The notes below the pieces were generated by a model. That model did no database searches. It was not told where the DNA came from and saw nothing but the letters and a program-made list of their open reading frames with translations. Positions 8,222 through 16,690 of a stretch of 64,000 nt of DNA are shown here, in pieces; within the stretch, counting starts at the first letter, position 1; each line of letters starts with the position of its first letter. This DNA is from CAZDXJ01 sp050303615 (GTDB lineage Bacteria; Pseudomonadota; Gammaproteobacteria; Methylococcales; Methylomonadaceae), in assembly GCA_050303615.1 (NCBI GenBank), contig JBNLCC010000127.1, forward strand, positions 1 through 64,000, given 5' to 3'. The position numbers and the translations under genes are program-made.

Positions 8222-8270
8222 CCTTACAAGCGCCCCGGAAGGGTGACCGGCCGCTTGGTTTCTTGTAAGG
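8222..8270. repeat. inverted repeat in the gap before the HMA-like gene
   Basis: CCTTACAAG (8222-8230) pairs perfectly with CTTGTAAGG (8262-8270) around a 31-base GC-rich interior that can fold further (CCGG/CCGG). It starts 12 bases after the stop of the His-rich gene. An A-run rather than a T-run follows, so it is not a canonical terminator on this strand. Confidence 0.5.
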
Positions 8271-8415
8271 AACAAAAAAGAAATTAACATACTGCCTTGG
8301 CGCAGAACACCGGCAAATTTCCTATGCCGACAGCGTAACAAATGCGCCGGTTTAACGTTATAACATTTTTATTACCCTATAATAGCGGCGCAACACCTCA
8401 TTCATACAAGCGGTT

Positions 8416-9033
8416 ATGTCTATACAAAAAGAAATTGTGCTTCGGTATCGCGCAGCTGGTCATGTACGTTTCCAGCTGCCTGAACGACTCTGTGAAAAAC
8501 ATCCGGCCGATCTGTTGCGGCAGGAAATTTTAAGATTTGACGGGGTTTACCGGGTTAATCTATATCGCAGGCAAGGCAAGCTTTCCATCCGCTATACACC
8601 GGAAATTTGTCCATTCGCTGCGTTGGCCAAACAACTATTTGACTTGATTAACGATCTTAAGGGGAAGGGACACCTGGACCGAAAGACGTATGAGCAGCCG
8701 GCCCACTCCATGGCCGGCCGCTTTACGGAAAAACTTAATAATTTACGCGCAACACGTTGGGCCAAGGACAAATATGCCGACACCAAGGAGACAGCCAAAG
8801 CCGTCGGCATCCTGGCAAAACTCGGCTTAAAAAACAAGCCGGAATTATTGCAAAACCCAGAAAAAGCGTTCATCGATTTTTTCAATGACGTGTTGGTCCT
8901 CTACCTGATCAAAACCCATTGGCATACGATCACGCAGCAGTGGCTGTTGAAACCGTTGCGCTATCGCTATGAATGGATGGCATCGTTTTATTTGATGTAT
9001 TTGCTGGTACGTTCCAAACTGCCTAAAAAATAA
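8416..9033 (+). CDS. HMA_2-like protein preceding the copper ATPase
   Basis: The protein has 205 residues. The first 75 (RAAGHVRFQLPERL, then FDGVYRVNLYRRQGKLSIRY) have the ferredoxin-like fold pattern of heavy-metal-associated HMA_2 domains, but there is no CxxC. The same kind of degenerate domain begins the ATPase that follows 16 bases later. The middle is helical and charged. The C-terminal region (about 143-200) has two weakly hydrophobic helices, which may associate with the membrane. Close spacing implies co-expression with the ATPase. It may be a scaffold or a regulatory partner. Function is not known. Confidence 0.7.
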   Translation: MSIQKEIVLRYRAAGHVRFQLPERLCEKHPADLLRQEILRFDGVYRVNLYRRQGKLSIRYTPEICPFAALAKQLFDLINDLKGKGHLDRKTYEQPAHSMAGRFTEKLNNLRATRWAKDKYADTKETAKAVGILAKLGLKNKPELLQNPEKAFIDFFNDVLVLYLIKTHWHTITQQWLLKPLRYRYEWMASFYLMYLLVRSKLPKK

Positions 9034-9049
9034 GCACCGCTCCGCCGAT

Positions 9050-11503
9050 ATGGCTCAAAACCTCCATCAACCAAAAAATTTCGTCATCGCACACGCATTG
9101 AAACGCAGGGTCAGGGTGTTCATTCCTGCCCTGCGCAGAGATCATGAGCGCTGCTATATACTGGAAATAATCCTGCAAAAAAGGGCGGAAATCACTGCCG
9201 TCAAATCCGTTCCGGAAATCGGCTCAGTGACTGTTTTTTTTAACCCTAAACGGCTGCCGAAAAATAATCTGCTGACCCTGCTGGACACGGTTGTGGATAA
9301 TCTCGGCAAGAAAAAACCGACTGCCGCACGCAACGTAGTCTGCGACCCGACGCAGCCGGCCCAGGATATTACCCTGGCCATTGACGGTATGAGCTGTGCT
9401 TCCTGTGCGCTGTTGTTGGAAATGACTTTAAAACGTGATCCGAGAGTGCTTAATGCAAACGTTAATTTTGCCTCTGAAATCGCCAATATCAACGGACACC
9501 TGACCCGCCATGACGCTGCCGAACTGATCCACAGGACCGGTTATAGACCCAACACCATGGATACCCTGACGCAACGCAAGGCCCTGCTCGAAAGAGAACA
9601 TCAGCGTCTGGCCGGCGCCAGGAAACGCTTTCTGTGGGCGAGCCTGCTCAGCGCTCCGGTAATTGCGATCGGCATGGCTATGCCCGCTTCCCGGTGGTTG
9701 CATTGGCTGCAGTTTTTACTGACGACACCGGTGGTATTCGGGGCAGGGCGTCCCTTTTTCGATAAAGCATGGCTGCTCGCCAAACAAGGCAATGCCAACA
9801 TGGACAGCCTAATCGCGATCGGTGTCGGTTCAGCTTACGGCTATAGCCTGCCGGTACTGCTAAAAAACGGTAAACATTTATATTTTGAAGCAGCGGCCGG
9901 CATCATTTCTTTCGTTTTATTGGGCCGCTATCTGGAGGAGCAAGCCAAAGGCAAAGCCGGTGAAGCGATCGGTAAACTGGTTGACCTGCAGCCGCAGACA
10001 GCGATTTTACTGAAAGACGGGCAGGAACTGAGCATCGATATCGATGACATTCAAGTGGGTGACAAATTACTGATACGCCCCGGAGCCAGGGTGCCTACCG
10101 ACGGCGAAGTGATCGACGGCGTCTCCACTATCAACGAGGCGATGGTTACCGGTGAGAGCGTCCCGGTCGTCAAGCATCCGGGACACAAGATCATCGGCGG
10201 CTGCGTCAACGGCAGCGGCGCGTTAACCATTACCGCCACCGCTGTCGGCATGGATACCGTTTTGGCAGGCATCATTCATATGGTCGATCAGGCGCAGGCC
10301 TCCAAATTGCCGGTGCAAAAACTGGTGGACAAGGTTTCCGCGGTGTTCGTTCCCGCTGTCATGGCTGTTTCAGCGGCCACCTTCGGTTCCTGGCTGATCG
10401 CCGGTGCGCGTTTTTCCAGCGCATTCAGCAATTCGATATCGGTGCTGCTGATAGCTTGCCCCTGTGCCTTGGGTTTGGCGACTCCGACCGCGATCATGGT
10501 CGGCACCGGCCAATCGGCAAGACGCGGGGTCTACATCAGGCGCGGCGAAAGCTTGGAGACCGCCACCCGGCTGACGGCTATCGTATTCGATAAAACCGGC
10601 ACCATCACCGAGGGAAAACCCAAAGTCTCCGATTTGATCAACATCAGCAAATACGATGACGATTTTATTATTCGCTTGGCCGCATCGGCGGAAATCAATT
10701 CCGAACATTTTCTAGGCAGGGCCATCGTTGAGTACGCCCGGCAAAATCCGGATTTTTCACCCGCCCCGATCAGCCATTTCAACATTACAGCAGGACGCGG
10801 ATTGCAAGCCACGTCAGGCCGTTACCGAATGCTCATCGGCAACCTGGCTTGGCTGGAACAGCACGATATCGACACCGGCGAATTATTGCTGCACGCTAAA
10901 AAATTCGGCAATGCCGGCAAAACACCGGTGTTTATGGCGCTGAACAATAAAGCCGCCGCGTTAATTGCCGTTGCCGACCGGCCCAGAGCAACCGCCAGGC
11001 AAGCGCTGCAGGCTCTGGCGAAGCTGCATATCGACACGCTGATGGTAACCGGCGATACCGCGGAAACGGCACACCACATCGCCGATCAGGTCGGCATTGT
11101 TACGGTTATCGCTCACGCCGCTCCGCAGCACAAACTGGAAACGATACGCCGCCTGCAGGCTGAAGGCCACATCGTGGGCATGATCGGCGACGGCATTAAT
11201 GACGCGCCGGCACTGGCAGCCGCTGATGTCGGTTTTGCCATCGGACACGGCACCGATATTGCCATCGAATCCTCCGACCTGACCCTGGTCAACGGAGACA
11301 TCTCTAAAGTGGCGGAAACAGTTCAATTGAGCACACTGACCATGCGCATTATCAGACAAAACCTATTCTGGGCTTTCGCCTACAATACAGTTGCGATACC
11401 GGTTGCCGCGGCGGGAAAACTGAATCCGATGATAGCATCGGCAGCGATGGCGCTGAGCTCCGTTTCGGTGATACTTAATTCATTGCGCATTAACAGAAAT
11501 TAA
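9050..11503 (+). CDS. copper-transporting P1B-type ATPase
   Basis: The protein has 817 residues. An N-terminal degenerate HMA_2-like domain without CxxC (about 10-85) is followed by a true HMA domain with GMSCASC at 113-119. The core has about eight membrane helices, the actuator motif TGES, the ion-binding ACPCALG with Cys470-Pro-Cys472, the phosphorylated Asp514 in DKTGT and the hinge GDGINDAP at 713-720. The CPC motif and the helix 7-8 residues (YNTVAIPVAA, then MALSSVSVILNS) indicate Cu(I) specificity (P1B-1). Such pumps either detoxify copper or feed cuproenzyme assembly (CcoI/FixI type). The adjoining SafE-like protein and the free CcoI-type domain favour assembly, but the call stays open. 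It is the longest gene of the block. Confidence 0.95.
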   Translation: MAQNLHQPKNFVIAHALKRRVRVFIPALRRDHERCYILEIILQKRAEITAVKSVPEIGSVTVFFNPKRLPKNNLLTLLDTVVDNLGKKKPTAARNVVCDPTQPAQDITLAIDGMSCASCALLLEMTLKRDPRVLNANVNFASEIANINGHLTRHDAAELIHRTGYRPNTMDTLTQRKALLEREHQRLAGARKRFLWASLLSAPVIAIGMAMPASRWLHWLQFLLTTPVVFGAGRPFFDKAWLLAKQGNANMDSLIAIGVGSAYGYSLPVLLKNGKHLYFEAAAGIISFVLLGRYLEEQAKGKAGEAIGKLVDLQPQTAILLKDGQELSIDIDDIQVGDKLLIRPGARVPTDGEVIDGVSTINEAMVTGESVPVVKHPGHKIIGGCVNGSGALTITATAVGMDTVLAGIIHMVDQAQASKLPVQKLVDKVSAVFVPAVMAVSAATFGSWLIAGARFSSAFSNSISVLLIACPCALGLATPTAIMVGTGQSARRGVYIRRGESLETATRLTAIVFDKTGTITEGKPKVSDLINISKYDDDFIIRLAASAEINSEHFLGRAIVEYARQNPDFSPAPISHFNITAGRGLQATSGRYRMLIGNLAWLEQHDIDTGELLLHAKKFGNAGKTPVFMALNNKAAALIAVADRPRATARQALQALAKLHIDTLMVTGDTAETAHHIADQVGIVTVIAHAAPQHKLETIRRLQAEGHIVGMIGDGINDAPALAAADVGFAIGHGTDIAIESSDLTLVNGDISKVAETVQLSTLTMRIIRQNLFWAFAYNTVAIPVAAAGKLNPMIASAAMALSSVSVILNSLRINRN

Positions 11504-11515
11504 GGAACACATAGC

Positions 11516-12223
11516 ATGGATATGGATATGGAAATGAATTACACGCTGGCCTTTATGACCGGGTTGTTGGGCAGCGGCCATTGTATGGGCATGTGCGGCG
11601 CCTTGGTCTCCGGTTTTTTTATGAAAACCGAACGTAGCAGCATATGGCCGTATTTTACCTACCACCTGGCCCGTATCACGATGTATATCATTGTCGGCCT
11701 CGTCGCCGCGACACTCGGTTACGCACTGGTCTCCACCGGCTTAATTGGCAAAATACAGGGGTTCCTGCAAATCAGCATCGGCTTTTTCGTCATCGTGCTG
11801 GCCTTGGGGATTTTAGGCATTTCACCATGGCAGTTTTCGATGAAGTTCATGCCCACCAAGGTTATCAATAAAATCTTTATGAGTGCCGCCAAGCGTGGTT
11901 CGACAGCCGGTGCTGCACTGGGCGGACTGTTAAACGGCCTGATGCCCTGCCCTTTGACCTTTGCCATGGCCGTCAACGCCACGTCCGCCGACACCCCCCT
12001 CGAAGGCGGAATGATGATGCTGGCACTGGGTGTCGGGACACTGCCGGCGATGCTGTTCGTCACTTTTGCATTCGGCCGATTAGGCAATAAAATCCGCGGC
12101 ATGATGTTGAAAACTGCCGCCGTCATTATGATCATCATGGGCAGCAATACCATGTACAAAGGCATCAGCTTCCTGGCTTTAAAGGCCGGATATGCACACC
12201 ACCTGATGTCGGTGATTCATTGA
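11516..12223 (+). CDS. DsbD_2/SafE-like membrane protein, probable copper or cytochrome oxidase maturation partner
   Basis: The protein has 235 residues with about six membrane helices. The first helix carries GLLGSGHCMGMCGAL, the hallmark of the DsbD_2 (sulfite exporter TauE/SafE-like) family usually found next to copper ATPases and cbb3 oxidase maturation genes. A second characteristic loop reads GGLLNGLMPCPLTFA. The N-terminus MDMDMEM is methionine-rich and might touch copper. AAGGAA lies about 9 bases before the ATG and 12 bases separate it from the ATPase, so translation follows on directly. Family members are linked to copper loading; substrate and direction are unproven here. Confidence 0.85.
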   Translation: MDMDMEMNYTLAFMTGLLGSGHCMGMCGALVSGFFMKTERSSIWPYFTYHLARITMYIIVGLVAATLGYALVSTGLIGKIQGFLQISIGFFVIVLALGILGISPWQFSMKFMPTKVINKIFMSAAKRGSTAGAALGGLLNGLMPCPLTFAMAVNATSADTPLEGGMMMLALGVGTLPAMLFVTFAFGRLGNKIRGMMLKTAAVIMIIMGSNTMYKGISFLALKAGYAHHLMSVIH

Positions 12224-12292
12224 TTACGCTGCCTGGCACATGAACGGACCGTTATCAACCACCGGTTTGCGCCATTCAACTATGCCGACCTA

Positions 12293-12322
12293 ATCCCGGG
12301 CCACTACCTCGCGGCCCGGGAT
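12293..12322. repeat. perfect 10-bp hairpin followed by an A-run, end of the copper block
   Basis: ATCCCGGGCC (12293-12302) and GGCCCGGGAT (12313-12322) form a perfect GC-rich stem with a 10-base loop, 70 bases after the SafE-like gene and 79 before dusB. Eight A and three T follow. This is not the usual T-tract order, but the stem is stable enough to separate the two transcription units. Confidence 0.5.
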
Positions 12323-12400
12323 AAAAAAAATTTAACGCCGATCAATATAGACGGATCATTTTGCTGTATCATATGCGACCCCTAAGCCTATGGTAGCATC

Positions 12401-13387
12401 ATGCAAATCGGCCCACACAAACTGGATAACAACCTGATTCTTGCCCCAATGGCCGGAATTACCGACCGTCCTTTTCGAGAACTGTGCAGGCACTTCGGCG
12501 CCGGACTGGCCGTATCCGAGATGGTGGCATCGAATCCGGCCTTGCGCCGGCATACAAGGACCCTGCTCAAAACCAACCATAGCGGCGAGCCGCTTCCCCG
12601 GGCGGTACAGATTCTTGGCACCGATCCGCAACAAATAGCCAACGCCGCCCGCTACAACGAGCAACGCGGCGCGCAGATCATTGACATCAATATGGGCTGC
12701 CCGGCCAAAAAAGTCTGTGCCGTCGCTGCGGGCTCGGCGCTGCTGAAAAATGAACCGTTAGTCAAAGAGATTCTGGAAACCGTTGTTGCTGCGGTGACCG
12801 TTCCGGTAACATTAAAAATACGCACCGGCTGGGACAAAGTTAACCGCAACGCGGCCAGCATCGCCAGAATCGCTGAAAATGCCGGCGTCGCGGCACTGAC
12901 CGTCCACGGACGAACCCGCGCCTGCGGCTTTTCCGGTGAAGCGGAATATGAGACTATTCGACGAATCAAACAGTCCGTGAGCATGCCGGTGATTGCCAAC
13001 GGTGATATCGACAATCCTGAAAAGGCCAAATTCGTGCTGCAGTCAACCGGTGCCGATGCTATTATGATAGGACGGGCGGCACAAGGCAGGCCGTGGCTGT
13101 TCCGTGAGATTAGCCACTATTTAAAATACGGAAAAAAATTACCCTCTCCAACAGCGGCTGAAATCCAATCTGCGATACAAAATCATCTGCAAAATTTATA
13201 CTGTTTTTATGGAAGCGAAAGCGGTGTTAGAATAGCCAGAAAACATATCGGCTGGTATTTGAAACATCAGGGATCTATACCGCCAGCAATAAAACATCAA
13301 ATTTATCAGGCACAGGAACCGGCACAGCAATTAGCTCTGGTTGATTCTGCATTTACTTTTTTTTATTCGGATCGTGCGGCAAAATGA
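12401..13387 (+). CDS. dusB: tRNA-dihydrouridine synthase B
   Basis: DusB reduces a specific uridine in the tRNA D-loop with FMN and NADPH. The 328-residue protein shows LAPMAGITDRPFR at the N-terminus, the catalytic Cys in DINMGCPAKKVC, TLKIRTGWD, the FMN-binding VHGRTR and a phosphate-binding GADAIMIGRAAQGRPW. The start at 12401 matches the family (QIGPHKLDNNLILAPMAG). Its stop TGA overlaps the start of fis, the classic dusB-fis arrangement of gammaproteobacteria, where dusB is known to aid fis translation. Confidence 0.97.
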   Translation: MQIGPHKLDNNLILAPMAGITDRPFRELCRHFGAGLAVSEMVASNPALRRHTRTLLKTNHSGEPLPRAVQILGTDPQQIANAARYNEQRGAQIIDINMGCPAKKVCAVAAGSALLKNEPLVKEILETVVAAVTVPVTLKIRTGWDKVNRNAASIARIAENAGVAALTVHGRTRACGFSGEAEYETIRRIKQSVSMPVIANGDIDNPEKAKFVLQSTGADAIMIGRAAQGRPWLFREISHYLKYGKKLPSPTAAEIQSAIQNHLQNLYCFYGSESGVRIARKHIGWYLKHQGSIPPAIKHQIYQAQEPAQQLALVDSAFTFFYSDRAAK

Positions 13388-13674
13388 TGGACTTATCCCG
13401 ACAAGGCATTGAGATAACAGAATCCAATCTCTCTACAACAGCGGTGGCGGTACCGTTGTGTGTGCAGGTTAAAAAAGCGGTTGACAGCTATTTTGCCCAA
13501 TTAAACGGTCATGATGCCAGCGGTTTATACGCGCTGGTCATTAAAGAAGTAGAGAAACCGTTAATTGAAGCAACGTTGGCCCACACCGGTCATAACCAGA
13601 GCAAAGCGGCTAAAGCCCTGGGTTTAAGCCGCAGCACATTGCGCAAGAAAATGGAACAATACCACATCGATTAA
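13384..13674 (+). CDS. fis: DNA-binding protein Fis
   Basis: Fis is a nucleoid protein and transcription factor that bends DNA and stimulates rRNA promoters. The protein has 96 residues. The C-terminal helix-turn-helix (HNQSKAAKALGLSRSTLRKK) is clear, preceded by the dimer helices (VKKAVDSYFAQLNGHDASGLY). Tandem ATGs at 13384 and 13387 overlap the dusB stop, so translation is coupled to dusB. The order dusB-fis-purH-purD follows a widespread pattern. Confidence 0.96.
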   Translation: MMDLSRQGIEITESNLSTTAVAVPLCVQVKKAVDSYFAQLNGHDASGLYALVIKEVEKPLIEATLAHTGHNQSKAAKALGLSRSTLRKKMEQYHID

Positions 13675-13756
13675 CAAGCTCAATTGATAGCAATGCACAA
13701 TTCCGCCTGTGACAGTTTTATTATTTACCACCGATCCTTAACCTCATGAGGTCTGC

Positions 13757-15316
13757 ATGAACAAAAAAATCGCCCGCGCTTTGATCAGCGTTTCCGATAA
13801 AACCGGCATCGTTGATTTTTGCAGGGAACTCAGCCAGTTGGGTATCGAAATTTTATCCACCGGCGGCACGTCGAAAATACTTGCTGAAAACAATATCGCG
13901 GTTGTCGAAGTATCCGAATATACCGGTTTTCCGGAAATGATGGATGGCCGGGTTAAAACTCTGCATCCGAAGGTTCACGGCGGGATCCTGGGCCGCAGAG
14001 GTATCGACGACCAGGTTATGAGCGAAAACGGCATTACGCCGATTGACATGGTGGTAGTTAATTTGTACCCGTTTGAACAGACAGTGGCCAATCCCAGCTG
14101 TGACTTGGCCACAGCGATTGAAAATATCGATATCGGCGGACCGACCATGATCCGCGCGGCGGCAAAAAATCACGCCGATGTCAGCGTCATTGTCGATCCT
14201 CATGACTATCGTTGGGTTTTGGATGAACTAAAGCAATCCCGGAATCAGCTTTCTCAGCAAACGCGCTTTCAACTGGCGCTGAAAAGTTTTGAGCATACTG
14301 CAAATTATGACACAGCGATTTCCGTTTATCTGGGAAGCCTGCAGCAAAATCAATTCCCGGAAACCCTGAACTTGCAGTTCCATCAAATCCAAACCATGCG
14401 CTACGGCGAAAACCCGCATCAAAGCGCCGCCTTCTACCGGGAAAAAAATCCCGTGTCAGGCACTATCGCCGCTGCTGAAAAACTACAGGGCAAGGAACTT
14501 TCCTATAATAATATTGCCGATGCCGATGCTGCGCTGGAATGCGTCAAATCCTTCGAAGAATCTCCCGCCTGCGTCATTGTCAAACATGCAAACCCCTGCG
14601 GTGTCGCCCAGGCGGAAAATCTATTGCGGGCTTACGATCTGGCCTATCAAACCGATCCGACTTCCGCTTTCGGCGGCATTATCGCGCTTAACCGGGAACT
14701 GGATGTACAAACGGCCTCAGCAATCATTCAGCGCCAGTTTGTGGAAGTAATTATCGCTCCTACCATTAACCAAGCAGCGCTTGATGTACTGGCTGAAAAA
14801 CAGAATGTGCGGGTGCTGCAGTGCGGCATTTGGAACAGCGGCAACAACCCGGTATTTGATTTTAAACGCGTTGCCGGCGGTTTGCTGGTGCAAGACAAGG
14901 ACTTCGGGCAAGTCACCGCCGCCGAAGTCAAAGTAGTCAGTAAGCGGGCTCCGACCCAACAGGAAATGACTGACTTGCTGTTTGCCTGGAAGGTCGCCAA
15001 ATTCGTCAAATCCAATGCCATCGTCTATTGTAAGGACCAGCGCACTATTGGTGTCGGTGCCGGGCAAATGAGCCGCGTGTATTCGGCAAAAATAGCCGGC
15101 ATCAAGGCAGCAGACGAAGGTCTGCAGGTTGCCGGCTCGGTTATGGCGTCGGATGCCTTCTTCCCTTTCAGGGACGGCATCGATGCGGCAGCCGAAGCGG
15201 GTATTCAGGCAGTCATACAACCCGGCGGTTCGGTGCGCGACGAGGAAGTCATTGCGGCTGCCGACGAGCACGATATGGCAATGGTGTTTACCGGCATGCG
15301 CCACTTCAGGCATTGA
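13757..15316 (+). CDS. purH: bifunctional AICAR transformylase/IMP cyclohydrolase
   Basis: PurH performs the last two steps of IMP synthesis. The protein has 519 residues, normal for the family. The N-terminal IMP cyclohydrolase domain (about 1-195) starts ARALISVSDKTGIVDFC and contains VKTLHPKVHGGILGRR and GGPTMIRAAAKNH. The C-terminal transformylase domain includes the catalytic Lys-His in VKHANPCGVA and SDAFFPFRDGID. GAGGT at about 13749 precedes the ATG by 5-6 bases. purD follows after 96 bases. Confidence 0.98.
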   Translation: MNKKIARALISVSDKTGIVDFCRELSQLGIEILSTGGTSKILAENNIAVVEVSEYTGFPEMMDGRVKTLHPKVHGGILGRRGIDDQVMSENGITPIDMVVVNLYPFEQTVANPSCDLATAIENIDIGGPTMIRAAAKNHADVSVIVDPHDYRWVLDELKQSRNQLSQQTRFQLALKSFEHTANYDTAISVYLGSLQQNQFPETLNLQFHQIQTMRYGENPHQSAAFYREKNPVSGTIAAAEKLQGKELSYNNIADADAALECVKSFEESPACVIVKHANPCGVAQAENLLRAYDLAYQTDPTSAFGGIIALNRELDVQTASAIIQRQFVEVIIAPTINQAALDVLAEKQNVRVLQCGIWNSGNNPVFDFKRVAGGLLVQDKDFGQVTAAEVKVVSKRAPTQQEMTDLLFAWKVAKFVKSNAIVYCKDQRTIGVGAGQMSRVYSAKIAGIKAADEGLQVAGSVMASDAFFPFRDGIDAAAEAGIQAVIQPGGSVRDEEVIAAADEHDMAMVFTGMRHFRH

Positions 15317-15412
15317 GTTTTCAATACAGCAACCGGTTGGCAATGTTTCGCGATATACGGCGCAACTCTACTTTAATTAAGCACCTCAATTGCATGTTGG
15401 GGCATTAACACA

Positions 15413-16690
15413 ATGATGAAAATTCTTATTATAGGCAGCGGCGGACGCGAACATGCCTTAGCCTGGAAAGCCAAACAATCACTTAAAGTGGCAAAAGTTT
15501 TCGTCGCTCCGGGTAATGCCGGAACCGCAATGGAGGCCGGCATAGAAAATATTGCCATCGATGCGGATGACATACCGGCATTACGCGAGTTTGCCGTCCG
15601 CGAACAAATCGATCTCACCATCATCGGCCCGGAGGCGCCATTGGTAGCCGGCATCGTGGATAGCTTCCAACAATCGGGCTTGGCCTGTTTCGGGCCGTCC
15701 GCGCAGGCTGCGCAATTGGAAGGCTCGAAAGCTTTCTGTAAGGATTTTATGGCCCGCTATCAAATCCCCACCGCCGAATACCGGACTTTTACCGATAAAC
15801 AGCAGGCCATCGACTATATTCGGGACAAAGGCGCACCGATTGTCGTTAAGGCCGACGGCCTGGCTGCGGGCAAAGGCGTCGTCGTTGCACAAAGCGAACA
15901 ACAGGCCATCGCGGCGGTCGAGGATATGTTATCCGGGAATGTCTTCGGCGCGGCCGGCAGCCGGGTGGTCATAGAGGAATTCCTGCAGGGAGAAGAAGCC
16001 AGCTTTATCGTGATCGCCGACGGCACCCATGCCCTGCCGATGGCCACTTCCCAGGACCACAAAGCCCGCGATAACGGCGACCGGGGCCCCAATACCGGCG
16101 GCATGGGCGCTTATTCGCCGGCTCCGGTGGTGACCCCTGATATTCACCGGCGCATTATGCGGGAAGTGATCGAGCCTACGTTAAAGGGCATGGCAGAAGA
16201 CGGTGTGCCTTATACAGGTTTTTTATACGCCGGCCTGATGATCGCATCGGACGGTACAGTCAAGGTTTTGGAATATAATTGCCGCTTCGGCGATCCGGAA
16301 ACACAACCAATTATGATGCGCCTGCAAAGCGACTTGGTTGAATTGTGCAGCGCCGCCTTGGACAAAAAACTGCATCGGTGCTCGACGCAATGGGACACAC
16401 GCCCGGCATTGGGCGTCGTGCTGGCGGCCGGCGGCTATCCGGACAGCTATCGTAAAGGCGACGTTATCAGCGGCTTGCCAGAGCATGATGCCGACGATAT
16501 CAAGATATTCCATGCCGGCACGAAAATCGCCAATGACGCCATAGTTACTGCCGGCGGCCGGGTGTTATGCGCCTGCGCCTTAGGTAATGATATCCGCGAT
16601 GCGCAATACAAAGCCTACCAAATTACACGGCAAATCAACTGGAATAACGTTTATTACCGCACCGATATCGGCAGCAAAGCTATCAAATAA
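15413..16690 (+). CDS. purD: phosphoribosylamine-glycine ligase
   Basis: PurD joins phosphoribosylamine and glycine using ATP in purine synthesis. The protein has 425 residues with an ATP-grasp fold. Visible are the N-terminal ILIIGSGGREHALAWK, the ATP-binding PIVVKADGLAAGKGVVVA, the RDNGDRGPNTGGMGAYSPAP signature and EYNCRFGDPETQ. Tandem ATGs at 15413 and 15416 are both possible starts. The 3' end overlaps the convergent GT4 gene by 8 bases. Confidence 0.97.
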   Translation: MMKILIIGSGGREHALAWKAKQSLKVAKVFVAPGNAGTAMEAGIENIAIDADDIPALREFAVREQIDLTIIGPEAPLVAGIVDSFQQSGLACFGPSAQAAQLEGSKAFCKDFMARYQIPTAEYRTFTDKQQAIDYIRDKGAPIVVKADGLAAGKGVVVAQSEQQAIAAVEDMLSGNVFGAAGSRVVIEEFLQGEEASFIVIADGTHALPMATSQDHKARDNGDRGPNTGGMGAYSPAPVVTPDIHRRIMREVIEPTLKGMAEDGVPYTGFLYAGLMIASDGTVKVLEYNCRFGDPETQPIMMRLQSDLVELCSAALDKKLHRCSTQWDTRPALGVVLAAGGYPDSYRKGDVISGLPEHDADDIKIFHAGTKIANDAIVTAGGRVLCACALGNDIRDAQYKAYQITRQINWNNVYYRTDIGSKAIK

